This document shows, piece after piece, positions 6,935-17,515 of a DNA stretch of 44,335 bases (its first letter is position 1; each line of letters begins with the position of its first letter). The translations under genes and the position numbers were made by a program. Location of the stretch: the NCBI GenBank assembly GCA_012517765.1, contig JAAYUI010000024.1, positions 1 to 44,335 on the forward strand. Direction: 5' to 3'. The notes below the pieces were generated by a model, which was not told where the DNA came from, ran no database searches, and worked only from the letters and a program-made list of their open reading frames with translations. This stretch comes from Caldisericales bacterium (GTDB lineage: Bacteria > Caldisericota > Caldisericia > JAAYUI01).

Positions 6935-9900
6935 TTACGGTTGCCTTACAAGTTTCACTTCATGTGTTGTCTGGTTGTCGGCAACATCGATGAACTGGAA
7001 GGAAAGTGGCAGTTCTGGAAGGTTTGCATCCATTGTTATTTCGACTTCCCAGATGTCATAGACGACCTTTGCCGGTGCGCCATTGACTGTGACCTTGGAA
7101 CCTGGATCAACCCTTCCGGAAAGTTTGACTGTTGTTTGGTCCTTTGCAACAAGAATCTTTCCATCAACTTCACCGTTGATGATGAAAACTGGTGGTGTGA
7201 TATCGACTATTGTTGAAAGTATCCTCATGCTTCTGTTTCCAGCAGCATCGACTGCCTCAACTACGATCGGGTTTACGCCTTCCCTGAGTGTTACCTTGGC
7301 TGTGAACTTGCCAGAATCATCAACTCTGGCGGAAGTTCCGTTGACAGTCAGCTTCACGCCTGGTTCTGTCTTTCCGGTTATATCGATGGAAGTCTTGTTG
7401 CCATACGGAGCAACAGGATCAACGTCCAGCACTGGCGGGATGGTGTCTTTTCCAATCATGACCCATGCGGAACCAGCAATGTACTCATCGCGCTCTGCCG
7501 TGACAACAATCTTGCCCTGTGATTTTGGGGTGACCTTTACCCTGACTTCACCTTTTGCGTTTGTGGTGAGCGAGGTCTGCTGGATTCCTGGGCCCTCAAC
7601 ATAAACGGTTGCTTCCGGAACAACAGCTTCGGTGCCAAGTTCCTTGACGTAGATTGTGAGTTCTGAAGTGGCGTTCGGAGCGAGATTGTCGGAAGCAATC
7701 ATGACTTCAAGTCCCTTGCCTACATCAAGATGATAGATCTTCTTGAGTGAGTACCACTCTGGATTGTCAAGCTGGTATGGATCTGCAAAGTACCACTTGT
7801 TCTTTGCCAGATAGGAGATGAAGACTGTTGACTGGCCAGTTCCGGTTGGAGTGTAGTGGAACGTGGTTTCAGTCGCCATGTCATCAACTTCTGACTTTTT
7901 GGTTTGTCCATATATCCACTGCTGTGCCTGGTTGCCGGAGACGTACACCCTTCCATCTTCCTTGAGCGGGAGGTCCTCCTTGAATGCCGGGTATACCCTG
8001 GCAATGAAGTGGTTGTCATAGTTGTAAACCATGTCGTAGTTGTCGACGTTGAGAAGGTCCTTGGAGACCTCGTTGCCATTTTCTGCGTAGAAGAGCTCGA
8101 TCCTCGGGTATGAGACCTGGGCAACTTTGTCCGGGATTGCTTCCCAGTCCATGTAGAACACTGTATCGTTGGTGACCCCGTGCCTGAACCTCTTGACCAT
8201 GTACCTTGGGTTCGTCTTGTCAGAGTATGGCGGATAGCCGACAAGGTCTGCCTTGACCTGCGTGTTGCAGTAGACGTTGTCTCCAACGAGCCCGCCGACA
8301 TAGAACAGGTCCTCGGCCCAGAGGTAGAATGAAGTCTGTGCGTTCACATCAAGACCAAGTGCATCATGGTAGTCAAGTGATCCGTTGCGGTCGATGTCTG
8401 TAAAGAGGAAGCCGCCCCAATATGGCCAGTTGTAGATGGCACCAAGACCCCATCCAAATGCTGGTGGCGGGAGGAGCAGGTTGAGAACTTCAACGCGCTG
8501 CCCTGCAGTACCTTCATTGATAATTCTCCAGGTCTTGTCGTCCCTGAAGTATTCGTTTGTCGTGTTGTAATATACTTCGCCAACACCCTGGCGGTCCCAG
8601 CACTTGTTGTTGATCGGCCTGAGGGTAAATCCACCAGCCTTGTAGAGTTCCTGGTCTTGCCATGTGATGTTGCCATCGCCATTGAAATCATAGCCAAAGT
8701 GAGGATAGGTGACCTGTGAACAAGGTACATAGTCACATGTCTGGTTGCGGAAATCGAAGGACTGTGGCCTTGTTGTAAACGGTGTGAATCTGGCTGTGTT
8801 CTTTACGCCACCACCGCAGACCGAGACACCCTTCGTTACACCCTTGACCAGCTGGCCCTGGGCGTTGCTGATTGTTACTGTTACCTTATAGATGCGGTTG
8901 TCAGCTGCGGTCATTATGAAGTCCGGTTCTCCCGGAACTGTGAATGCCCTGAGCTGCGGGTCTTCCATGTTGACTACCGAGTACTCTGCGTGTGGGTTGA
9001 CAACCCTTACATCAACATAGCCCCTGTGTTTGCGGTCTGGAGTGTATACGTAGACCCTTACCATGTGCTCTTTTTCCCACTGTTCCCTGTCCGGATGGTC
9101 TTCGTCCTTCATCCAGACGTTGTTGTCGTTTGCGCAGAAACCCCTGAAGATGTAGAGTCCAGATTTTGCATTCGAGAAGTCTGGGACTATCGGTTCGAAT
9201 GCTTCAAGGATTGTTTCACGGCAATTATTGGACTCGTCCCTGTTCCTGGATGAGTAGAGCTCGCGGTTGTTTACTTCAGTTTTATCGTAGTTGTGAAGGT
9301 CAGTTCTGAGGAAGTAATACTGTGGAAGAGTTGCATTCCTTCCATAGTAGTATGTGTTGTCCGGGTGTGGATCCTTGAAGAGAATGTTCCATCCAATTTT
9401 TGGATCAACATCCTTCTTGCCCCACTGGTCGGTAATTCCGTCAAGCAGGTTGACCGGATCGCCCTTTTCGTTCTTTACAACAAATGTGAGCGGCGAGTTG
9501 ACATCAACAAGTTCTGGTGTGATGCCTGCTGTGAGTGGGTTTGGCGTGTAGGTTACGATGAGGTCGTCATATGGTTCTACCGGGAGCGCCACCTGGGCCG
9601 CAAGATAAACTTCGTGGCTGTAGCGTGTTCTGGTGTACTGGCCAACAGAAGCATCAAACTGGGAGTAGTATGCGTCGAAATCCCACCATGGGCCAAATGA
9701 CCTGTCATTATTGTCATCGCCATACTTGTATGCAGTGATGTAAACTGGCAGTGTTTCATTGTCGGAGATGATGTGGTCCTGTGGATCTGCAACTCCTTCT
9801 TCGCCACCGAAATCCAGACCTATTGTGTCAATGTTTGCACCAGTTGCCTGGGAGAGTTCGAAGTCATATCTGCCGGTGTTGCGCTGGAATGTGCGGGCAT

Positions 9901-12900
9901 CTATAAGTCCACCCATCCAGGTATTTGTTGTCATGTCGTATGTTCCGCAGATTTCAGTTTCATAGTCATTGAACTTGATCTTGTTGTCGCCATTGACATC
10001 GTTGTCCGGAAGATACTGGGTGTGATAGTTCTCGGCCCTTGATGATGTCGGCGGGTTTGTTACCCAGCCATCGCCTGCACCAACAACAAGGTTACTCTTG
10101 GTGTCGCGAAGGTCCTTGACACCCCTGTCCTGCCAAACGTACATGACTGCGTCGTTGCAGAGCTGCTCGACCTGCATCGGCTCATATTCCTTGAGTGTGA
10201 AGGAGAGCTTCTGGATCATATTTCTTCCAGCATCAAGAGTAACGTGGTCAATAGGATCGTAATTCTCGTCGCCTTCGGTCTGCTTGAGTTCAAGTGACCT
10301 TACATCGATTCCGTCAACCGGCGGTGCGGTGCAGCAATCCTGGTACATCTTGAAGGTGCCATCTGCAAGGGTGACATAGATGAATATCTTTCCAGAGTTC
10401 CACGGGATAAGCTCGTCTATTACAAAGACGTTCTCCATGGAGCAGTAGTTGAGCTTTCCAGTCCTCTTTATGAGAACATTCTCATAAGACCCATAGTCAA
10501 CATCACCAAGTGCGGACCAGTTCATGTAGTTTCCGCCAAGCATGTGCTCGAAGTATGACCAGTTGGTTTCGTCGATTACTATCTTTCCTGAATAATCATA
10601 CTGTATCGGGACGTTCTGGAGTCCGTTGTATGCATACCAGTTTACAACCCTGTTTGTTGTTACATCGACAACCTTCGGGCGAGCAAACGGTCCGACGATT
10701 TCGATTCTCTTGATGGTGCGGTCAAGTGTTGGCGACTTGAATGAAAGGTGATTGCCTTCGCCATCCTTGAGTATGAAATAGAGACCATAGTCCGCGAGCG
10801 GGAAGAATTCGGTTCCAAGCTTGTAGAACAGCTCAGACTTTACATTCCTCTTGCTTTCCTCGCTCCAGATTGCAGGATAGGCGTTCCATCCAAAAGCTCC
10901 ACCATTCTGGTTGAAGTTTTGGCCTTTGACTCTTCCTGTATGGGTTTGTCCACCAGGATATACCCTGAATCCACCATGCGATGTGCGCAGGATTGGCCAG
11001 TATGGTGGCTGGATCTGCGGTGCCGGTGGCGGAAGCTGCGAGAGGGCCGGGTTGATGGAAGATGCTACAGTGTAGTTGACATTGGAGTACATGAGTGCCT
11101 TGTCGACAATAAGCCACTCTGCAAAGTTTACATATGGGTCTGGCGGATAAACCTTGAGGTCAAGGGTTCCGGCATAGTCAATTCCATTTACTGCCTCACC
11201 AAGGTTTATATAGCCCGGGTTGTTCTGGTTGATGCCTGTTGGGACATCGGTCCTGAAGTACGGGCTTCCGGTGACCGGATGGGCAATTGTCGAGTTGTAA
11301 TCAAATATTGCATTGGTCAGATAGACGTGGATGTTGAGGTGTGTCGAGCCATCTTTTGGATGAAGAACTGCAAGACACTGTCCGCCTGGGTCTGACGGGG
11401 TAAGTTCACCATACGGGGTGACATAGGTCGGAACACCATACTGGACTATCCAGGCAAATGCTCCGTCTATGATTCCATAGTGGTCTGATGCCTTCGGGTT
11501 ACCCCACTGGCCGGTTATGTCTCCAATCGGCTTCATGCCTTCCGGCATGTTTACCCTGCATGGCACATTGGTTGCCGAAGAACAGTCTGCATCGTCCCAG
11601 GATGCCCTGTCGTCAACCTTGACGCCGGTACGTTTTACCTTGTCGGTGCACTGGATCGGGAATGTTGTCCATTCCTGGCCAATAATTACGTCATTTGCGT
11701 CGATCGCGTTTGGAATCTGCGGTCCCAGTGCCGGATCGGTGTTTGCTGGCTCATACCAATACCAGTACTCATAAGTTCCGTCGATATTGGCCTGGAGGAT
11801 GAGTTTTTCGCCCTGGACTGCCGGGTTTGCAAGTTCGGCAACCGCAAGCCAGTTGATTCCGCCACCGTGGCCATTGTAAACAGCTATAAGCGGCCTGTCT
11901 GTTTTTGGTACCGAGATATTTACGCCATACGGATCATTGACATCGTTTGGATTGTCAACGTCCGAAAGGGTGAGCATGATGTTCGGGAAGCGCTGGTCAA
12001 GAGTGGTTATGCAGGCAACATTGGCATCAACTTTGAGTTGTTCCGGAAGAACTTCAAAGAATTTCTCGCCATAGCAATCATAGGATTCTGAAAGGGTCAT
12101 CGGGAGTGGTGGTGCAGGAGCAAGATCAAATCCCTTGTTTGCTGCATCTGTCATGTAGAGTCCTGGTGATTTCTTGCCCTGGAGCGGGAACCTCTTGCCC
12201 CAGTGGTTGCCGCCGTGGCTGCCAATCATGTTCATCCAGGTCTTCCAGTCGCCTGTCCAGAAAAGGTCGCGATAGAAGTGCCTGGTTTCCTGGCGGAAGA
12301 AGTTCTGGGTGATCGGGCTCTGGTAGCCTGGGTGCTGGTCTGGCGGAACTATCATGAGGTCTGCCATGAGGGTGCGGTTTGCGAAGAGTCCGATTTCCGG
12401 ATTGGCCTTGAATGCCTGTATTCTTACCTTGAGGGCTTCTTTCTGGGCTTCGCTGAGCTTGAAGTTTTCCGGATGGCAGGAACCCCTGTAAGGTGTCATC
12501 GTGAAAGTAACTTTCGGTGACTTTGGTGTAAGTACCCTGTACTGGGCATTGATGTTGGTATCAGACATTCCATCTGCAATTCCACCTGGATCACGAACGA
12601 GCACATAAATGGCCTCGTCTGGAATCCAGACTCTGTGGTCACCCTTGTCTACCCAGTGGCCTTCTCTTGGCGGCGGGTTGACAGAAACTGTGATGTCAGA
12701 GGTCTGTTCGACCATCAATTCCTTGTCGATCTGGACATCAAGCTTGATATCTCCAGGAATGACTTCCCAGTCCATATATCTTGCATCGCAGTTCAAACCA
12801 GAGGTTACACCATAAGGAACTGAGGTGTAGAGATAGAAGTCAAATGGTGGAACTATTGAACCACAATCATACCATGTATCGCCAATCCAGCCTGCCGTCA

Positions 12901-15751
12901 TCCTCTGGTAACCTGGCTGGACAACACCCCTGTCAATAAGACCGTTGAATGGCATATTGGTGTCATAGATTATTTCACCAGGATCATATGTGCCATTTGG
13001 CGGAAGGAGCCTTGTCGGATTTTCCGGGTCGACCATGTATTCATCATAGAACATTGGCCAGTGGTACTGCCCGCTGGAAAGGAGAGGCCTGAAGTCGTTA
13101 AGGTCATCGTTTGCGCCCGGGAAAGCATTCACGTCAACGTCACCGGCGTTTACATAAGAACCTGCCTTGTAGGTGACAATTCCGGCATTCCTGTTGACTG
13201 TTATGTCGGTAAGACGCTTGTCACCAATGTTGATGTCATAATTGTTGTTTACGTCAAGGTATATTCCCTTGCCGCAACCATAAAGCCTCGTCGATCCCTG
13301 GCCACCTGGCTGGGTATCAAGGAAACGCACCGGGACTGTAAGTCCGTCAAACCTGGTAAGTACCCTGCCGATGTCCTTTGTTATAAGGCCCCTCTGGTAG
13401 TAATCGCTTGTGCTGCCAAGGAACCATGGTTTCGAGAAGAGGTTCGGGTTCGGGTCCTGTGCGCCTAGGAAAACTTCACAGGTCTTTCCTGGGCGGTAAT
13501 CATCAGACATGTTGTTATTGTAAAGCAGGTCGGAGGCCGGTAGATCACCAGAAATATTTGTATAGTGCTGGGTTCCGAGGTTGTTGTCTTTTCCGTTGTC
13601 GTTGAAGATTTCAACACCGAGGTATTGCCTTGACCTTGGATAACAGTCCATAAATGTTGTGGCTGGAACTGCAAAAGCAGTACCTGTTGGACCAAGGACA
13701 GTGCTCTTGTTGATGGTCTGGCCCCTCTCGGTTATTTCGCCAAGCTGGGACCTGAGAACTGCTGTGGTTGTCGATGGTATGACGCCTTCCCAAAGGTCCG
13801 ACTCAACTGAGAGATTATAGAAGTCCTTGTCATTGCATACTGAGGTAAGGACCTCGGCAAGAATGAGGACGTCTCCGACCCAGAGACCGCCAAGCCTGTT
13901 TGGCTGGTCACCGGTATAATTCTGGAGAGCCCATGGATGGGAATTGCTGTTTACATTGGTAAGGCGGTGGTCACCGATCTGCACCCTTGGAAGTATGTTT
14001 GGGACTCTGGTTGTGGCGGTGTCGGTGTAACCCTTCTGGTAAATGTGCTCGTATGGGTCATAAAGCCTCATGCCATTGACTGTGTGGGTGTTTATATTGT
14101 CGGCGTAAAGCTCGTCACCCTGCGTTGGCACAACACCTGGATCCGGAACGCCAATGTTTGCGATTGAAAGCCTGAACGGGGAGGCCGGCCTTGGGGCGTT
14201 CGTCGGGTTCGGACTTCCTGTTATTGGGTCGAGCCTGTCCATCTGTCCGATATCATAATCATCACCGGGGTCCCAGACACCAAACTGGCCAGTGCCTGAG
14301 ATCTGACCCCTGTCACGCGGACATGTCGATGGGGCGTAATTATAAGTAATAAGATTTACATGGACGGAAACCGGTGTAAGCCTCTCATCACCATCTCCCT
14401 GGTCTTCAACCTGGACGAGCGGGTCGTATCCCATGACAAAGTTACGGTTCGCAGCACTCCTGACATAAATGGTTCTGTTGCGTCCGCCCCTGTATATCCA
14501 CTCGCCTGGCTGGTATATCTGGTACCTTGAGGCATTGGTCTGGTTGGGGTCACCTGTCGGGATGGTTATGAAGCCTACGTTGTCAGTATGCCACTCTTCA
14601 CCATAGTCCCAGACCGGGTCGTCAAGCCAGGCATATCCGTTCGGGTCTCTCCTGCCGGTGTTGGCATCATTGTTGTTGACCCAGAATGGACCGTTTGGCC
14701 CAACATCTCCGCCGGCCGCATCACGGAAACGGTAGAGGTTATGATTGATGTCCCAGTCGTCGTAGCGATGGGCCCAGAATTCGTTTTGCCCAATGTTCCA
14801 GTACGATGCTTGGGTAACAGCGACGTCTTCCCTGTGGGTATTTCCGACAACCGTAAAAGCGGTCGTGTCTGTCCAGCTGAGCTGACGGTTGCGCGGGTTG
14901 TTTGTGTCTGCAGAACGGAACACGAGCGGGAAATCGACCATGTCCACCCAGCCAATACGGAACATCCTCATGGTTTTGGGTTCCATGAAATACATTGGCG
15001 TGGAGCCCATGCCAGTGAGTCTTTCCGATGGCGGAAGCTGAACCGGGTTCTGGTTGGTTGCGGTGTAGAACGGGGTGACACGGAAATAGTCAACATAACC
15101 AGGGTTGAGGTCGCCGTTTTCGTTGGTCGGAAGAAGTGGATACGGTCCCTGGGTATTATTTGCTGTGGTCGGGTCGACCAGGGCCTTCGGGTTCCTCTGG
15201 CAGGTATCGAACAGAGACAGGTCGTCCTGGTTATAGTGAATATCGAGCGGATCGGCATAGGCATAGTAGCGGCAGTCATGGAAGTAGCCGTCCGGGTCAA
15301 ACCAAAGGTTTCCGCCAGAATCGATCACTGCAAACCAGTGCTCGTATTCCTGGGACTTTGGCCCGTCCGGGTCAACGATCAGGTAGAATTCGCACCAGAA
15401 GCGCGGCTCAACGTCCGTGGCGGCTGTTGCCGGGATGTTGTAGAGCGGGCCTTCCAGATTGTTGTCGTGGGTCCTTACGGCTCCATTCACCGGATTGTCG
15501 GTGCAGGCCGGCATTCTGTAGTCCTCACGACCCCAGCCGGTGTATGTTCCGCCGATTTCGAAGTTCCTTGTCCTGTCCTGATAGAGCTTGTTTGCGCTCC
15601 AGTTATAGCCGATAGGAGACCATCTGTTTGCAATATAGACGGCGTTCCTTCCGGTGGAAAGGTCCTTCTCTTCGGCCCTTGCAGTCCCAAAATAGGTTCC
15701 CAGGGATGCAAACATCAATGCCACAACGATCAAGGTAACTACTCTCTTCAT
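6935..15751 (-). CDS. Giant secreted protein with EF-hand/dockerin-like loops and C-terminal Ig-like domains
   Basis: I choose the ATG at 15751 (2,938 aa) because AAGGAGAAAGG lies 5-10 bp upstream and it opens a classic signal peptide (MKRVVTLIVVAL…, cleavage likely after ARA at about residue 26). The long body is rich in Asp, Asn, Gly, Pro, Trp and Tyr. It contains several Ca-binding-like loops: DVNNNYDINIGD (about 830), DVNGDNKIKFND (from 1918), DFNGDGNITWQD (from 2355) and DIDRNGSLDYHD (from 2452). The C-terminal quarter has an invasin/Big_1-like domain (about 2683-2770) and two Ig-like units with TGKTEPGVKLTVNG and SGRVDPGSKVTVNG (to the end). There is no sortase signal, membrane anchor or SLH domain. 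It is likely a surface-layer or matrix protein. It is monocistronic and lacks any internal stop. I do not recognise the central 2,600 residues. Confidence 0.88.
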   Translation of the reverse strand: MKRVVTLIVVALMFASLGTYFGTARAEEKDLSTGRNAVYIANRWSPIGYNWSANKLYQDRTRNFEIGGTYTGWGREDYRMPACTDNPVNGAVRTHDNNLEGPLYNIPATAATDVEPRFWCEFYLIVDPDGPKSQEYEHWFAVIDSGGNLWFDPDGYFHDCRYYAYADPLDIHYNQDDLSLFDTCQRNPKALVDPTTANNTQGPYPLLPTNENGDLNPGYVDYFRVTPFYTATNQNPVQLPPSERLTGMGSTPMYFMEPKTMRMFRIGWVDMVDFPLVFRSADTNNPRNRQLSWTDTTAFTVVGNTHREDVAVTQASYWNIGQNEFWAHRYDDWDINHNLYRFRDAAGGDVGPNGPFWVNNNDANTGRRDPNGYAWLDDPVWDYGEEWHTDNVGFITIPTGDPNQTNASRYQIYQPGEWIYRGGRNRTIYVRSAANRNFVMGYDPLVQVEDQGDGDERLTPVSVHVNLITYNYAPSTCPRDRGQISGTGQFGVWDPGDDYDIGQMDRLDPITGSPNPTNAPRPASPFRLSIANIGVPDPGVVPTQGDELYADNINTHTVNGMRLYDPYEHIYQKGYTDTATTRVPNILPRVQIGDHRLTNVNSNSHPWALQNYTGDQPNRLGGLWVGDVLILAEVLTSVCNDKDFYNLSVESDLWEGVIPSTTTAVLRSQLGEITERGQTINKSTVLGPTGTAFAVPATTFMDCYPRSRQYLGVEIFNDNGKDNNLGTQHYTNISGDLPASDLLYNNNMSDDYRPGKTCEVFLGAQDPNPNLFSKPWFLGSTSDYYQRGLITKDIGRVLTRFDGLTVPVRFLDTQPGGQGSTRLYGCGKGIYLDVNNNYDINIGDKRLTDITVNRNAGIVTYKAGSYVNAGDVDVNAFPGANDDLNDFRPLLSSGQYHWPMFYDEYMVDPENPTRLLPPNGTYDPGEIIYDTNMPFNGLIDRGVVQPGYQRMTAGWIGDTWYDCGSIVPPFDFYLYTSVPYGVTSGLNCDARYMDWEVIPGDIKLDVQIDKELMVEQTSDITVSVNPPPREGHWVDKGDHRVWIPDEAIYVLVRDPGGIADGMSDTNINAQYRVLTPKSPKVTFTMTPYRGSCHPENFKLSEAQKEALKVRIQAFKANPEIGLFANRTLMADLMIVPPDQHPGYQSPITQNFFRQETRHFYRDLFWTGDWKTWMNMIGSHGGNHWGKRFPLQGKKSPGLYMTDAANKGFDLAPAPPLPMTLSESYDCYGEKFFEVLPEQLKVDANVACITTLDQRFPNIMLTLSDVDNPNDVNDPYGVNISVPKTDRPLIAVYNGHGGGINWLAVAELANPAVQGEKLILQANIDGTYEYWYWYEPANTDPALGPQIPNAIDANDVIIGQEWTTFPIQCTDKVKRTGVKVDDRASWDDADCSSATNVPCRVNMPEGMKPIGDITGQWGNPKASDHYGIIDGAFAWIVQYGVPTYVTPYGELTPSDPGGQCLAVLHPKDGSTHLNIHVYLTNAIFDYNSTIAHPVTGSPYFRTDVPTGINQNNPGYINLGEAVNGIDYAGTLDLKVYPPDPYVNFAEWLIVDKALMYSNVNYTVASSINPALSQLPPPAPQIQPPYWPILRTSHGGFRVYPGGQTHTGRVKGQNFNQNGGAFGWNAYPAIWSEESKRNVKSELFYKLGTEFFPLADYGLYFILKDGEGNHLSFKSPTLDRTIKRIEIVGPFARPKVVDVTTNRVVNWYAYNGLQNVPIQYDYSGKIVIDETNWSYFEHMLGGNYMNWSALGDVDYGSYENVLIKRTGKLNYCSMENVFVIDELIPWNSGKIFIYVTLADGTFKMYQDCCTAPPVDGIDVRSLELKQTEGDENYDPIDHVTLDAGRNMIQKLSFTLKEYEPMQVEQLCNDAVMYVWQDRGVKDLRDTKSNLVVGAGDGWVTNPPTSSRAENYHTQYLPDNDVNGDNKIKFNDYETEICGTYDMTTNTWMGGLIDARTFQRNTGRYDFELSQATGANIDTIGLDFGGEEGVADPQDHIISDNETLPVYITAYKYGDDNNDRSFGPWWDFDAYYSQFDASVGQYTRTRYSHEVYLAAQVALPVEPYDDLIVTYTPNPLTAGITPELVDVNSPLTFVVKNEKGDPVNLLDGITDQWGKKDVDPKIGWNILFKDPHPDNTYYYGRNATLPQYYFLRTDLHNYDKTEVNNRELYSSRNRDESNNCRETILEAFEPIVPDFSNAKSGLYIFRGFCANDNNVWMKDEDHPDREQWEKEHMVRVYVYTPDRKHRGYVDVRVVNPHAEYSVVNMEDPQLRAFTVPGEPDFIMTAADNRIYKVTVTISNAQGQLVKGVTKGVSVCGGGVKNTARFTPFTTRPQSFDFRNQTCDYVPCSQVTYPHFGYDFNGDGNITWQDQELYKAGGFTLRPINNKCWDRQGVGEVYYNTTNEYFRDDKTWRIINEGTAGQRVEVLNLLLPPPAFGWGLGAIYNWPYWGGFLFTDIDRNGSLDYHDALGLDVNAQTSFYLWAEDLFYVGGLVGDNVYCNTQVKADLVGYPPYSDKTNPRYMVKRFRHGVTNDTVFYMDWEAIPDKVAQVSYPRIELFYAENGNEVSKDLLNVDNYDMVYNYDNHFIARVYPAFKEDLPLKEDGRVYVSGNQAQQWIYGQTKKSEVDDMATETTFHYTPTGTGQSTVFISYLAKNKWYFADPYQLDNPEWYSLKKIYHLDVGKGLEVMIASDNLAPNATSELTIYVKELGTEAVVPEATVYVEGPGIQQTSLTTNAKGEVRVKVTPKSQGKIVVTAERDEYIAGSAWVMIGKDTIPPVLDVDPVAPYGNKTSIDITGKTEPGVKLTVNGTSARVDDSGKFTAKVTLREGVNPIVVEAVDAAGNRSMRILSTIVDITPPVFIINGEVDGKILVAKDQTTVKLSGRVDPGSKVTVNGAPAKVVYDIWEVEITMDANLPELPLSFQFIDVADNQTTHEVKLVRQP

Positions 15752-16177
15752 CAACCCTTTCTCCTTTCGAGGTGGTTGGTGACGGTAACAACCGACACCA
15801 CACTTGTGCGGCACACAGGCAAAAGCTTTATCCGCACCAAGCCTCTTTTTGGCCCAACGATATGGGCCCAATGATGCAATATGAATCCATAAAAACCCAA
15901 CGATCCCGAAAGCAACCTGCCATTACCTGTGCGGGGCCCGGGATCAAAATCAAATAAACAAAATTTCGCAATGCACATTAAGCACTGCCACCTTCACTAT
16001 GTGCAATTCCCATGCCATGAATCAAAAGCGCTAAGGATCGGTAAAAAGGGTTTGGGTTTTGTTTTGGCTTGCCCGGTGTAAACCCAAAATAACACTTTAT
16101 AATGGGTAAATAAATGCCACTATGAAAAAATATGACCCGCAATATTTATAAACTATACAATAATGTATACTATATAG
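15752..16177. other. Long intergenic leader between the giant gene and serS
   Basis: No gene is supported here. On the side of the giant gene it holds the SD and probably a long 5' leader. Visible structure: a 9-bp direct repeat CCCAACGAT at 15853-15861 and 15896-15904 (43 bp apart, about four helical turns), and a 9-bp inverted repeat TTTGGGTTT/AAACCCAAA (16051-16059, 16080-16088). There is also a 7-bp inverted repeat AACTATA/TATAGTT (16151-16157, 16173-16179) that touches the serS -35 element. I could not pick a convincing promoter for the giant gene. Confidence 0.5.
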
Positions 16178-16205
16178 TTGACATATTTACTTATAGTGTT
16201 AACAT
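16178..16205 (+). promoter_or_regulatory. Putative serS promoter
   Basis: TTGACA (16178-16183) and TAACAT (16200-16205) are 16 bp apart, with the serS ATG 23 bp further on. The right arm of an inverted repeat (TATAGTT, 16173-16179) overlaps the -35 hexamer, so a regulator could bind there. Confidence 0.5.
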
Positions 16206-16228
16206 CTCGGCGCGGAGTGTGACAGAAT

Positions 16229-17515
16229 ATGATCGATGTAAAGCTTGCAGCTTCAGACCCGGACAGGCTGAAAAGAGCCCTTGAATCTAGGGGTCTCCAG
16301 ACAGGAATTGTTGACGAGATGGCAGCGTTTGACCAGAAGAGGAAGAAGTTGGTCCAGGAAAATGACGAGCTCAAAAGATTGAGAAACGAGCAATCAAAAC
16401 AGGTTGGTTTTCTCAAGTCGAAGGGCGAAGATGCATCCGGGCTCATGGCAAAAACAAAAGAAATGGGCGAAAGGATTGCGGCAATCGACCAGGAACTTGA
16501 CCAGATAAAATCGAAACTTGACTCAATTGCCCTTACTATACCCAACCTCCCTGAAGATGATGTACCATATGGAAAAACAGAAGCAGAAAATGTCCATGTA
16601 AAAACAGTTGGCCAGCCAAGGTCTTTTGATTTCGAACCAAAAGGCCACTGGGACTTGGGCGATGCGCTGGATGTCTTGGACAATACGAGGGCCGCAAAAC
16701 TCTCTGGGGCAAGGTTCAATGTTTTCAAGGGAAAACTGGCCTCACTCCAACGCGCGCTCATATCATACATGATAGACATGCACACAAAAGAGCATGGTTT
16801 CAAGGAGATTTTTGCGCCTGTTCTTGTCTTGGACAAGACATGTCTTGGCACTGGACAATTGCCAAAATTCGCCCAGGACATGTACAAAATCGAGGGTGAA
16901 GACATGTACCTCATCTCCACCAACGAGATAACCCTTGTCAACATGCACCAGGGAGAAATCCTCAAAGCATCAGAGCTACCAATAAGGTATACCGGCTTTG
17001 CACTCTGCTTCAGAAAAGAGGCCGGCGCAGCAGGAAGGGACACCAGAGGCCTGATAAGGGTTCACCAGTTTGAAAAGGTAGAGATGGTGACGTTCTGCAA
17101 ACCAGAGGAATCAGGCAAGGAACTCCAGCATCTTATTGATTCTGCAGGCGCAATACTTGAAGGTCTTGGGCTCCCATACAGACTAAGCCTCATGTGCACC
17201 GGAGACATGTCCGGATTTTCAGCAGCAAAATCCTATGATCTGGAAGTCTGGATGCCAAGTTACAATGCTTATGTGGAAGTTTCCTCATGCAGCAACTGCA
17301 CTGATTTCCAGGCAAGAAGGGCACAGATAAGGTTCAAGGAAGGCCAGGGTGAAGGGACCAAATTTGTCCACACACTGAATGGTTCAGGGCTGGCAATAGG
17401 GCGCACAATGGCAGCAATCATGGAAAATTACCAGGAAAAAGACGGCAGTATAAGGATCCCTGACGCACTAAGGAGCTATCTCGGGTTTGAGTTTATCGAT
17501 GGGAGCACAAGGTAA
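16229..17515 (+). CDS. serS: Seryl-tRNA synthetase
   Basis: SerRS charges tRNA-Ser; two tRNA-Ser genes lie in this window. The 428-aa length is normal. Residues about 25-105 form the charged antiparallel coiled-coil arm that grips the long variable arm of tRNA-Ser. The class II core follows: motif 2 CFRKEAGAAGRDTRGLIRVH (R262 binds ATP), a serine-binding segment near SSCSNCTDFQARR, and motif 3 GSGLAIGRTMAA (R392). The ATG at 16229 has a weak GGAGTG upstream. The 3' end overlaps the convergent kinase gene by 40 bp. No unusual insertions or missing residues are seen. Confidence 0.97.
   Translation: MIDVKLAASDPDRLKRALESRGLQTGIVDEMAAFDQKRKKLVQENDELKRLRNEQSKQVGFLKSKGEDASGLMAKTKEMGERIAAIDQELDQIKSKLDSIALTIPNLPEDDVPYGKTEAENVHVKTVGQPRSFDFEPKGHWDLGDALDVLDNTRAAKLSGARFNVFKGKLASLQRALISYMIDMHTKEHGFKEIFAPVLVLDKTCLGTGQLPKFAQDMYKIEGEDMYLISTNEITLVNMHQGEILKASELPIRYTGFALCFRKEAGAAGRDTRGLIRVHQFEKVEMVTFCKPEESGKELQHLIDSAGAILEGLGLPYRLSLMCTGDMSGFSAAKSYDLEVWMPSYNAYVEVSSCSNCTDFQARRAQIRFKEGQGEGTKFVHTLNGSGLAIGRTMAAIMENYQEKDGSIRIPDALRSYLGFEFIDGSTR

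Noticed and set aside
14588-15874. 428-aa plus-strand open frame opposite the start of the giant gene
   Set aside because: It lies antisense to the signal peptide and body of a well-supported gene, has no SD, and its composition (Val/Arg/Gly rich) is a mirror of the sense codons. I see no family motif.
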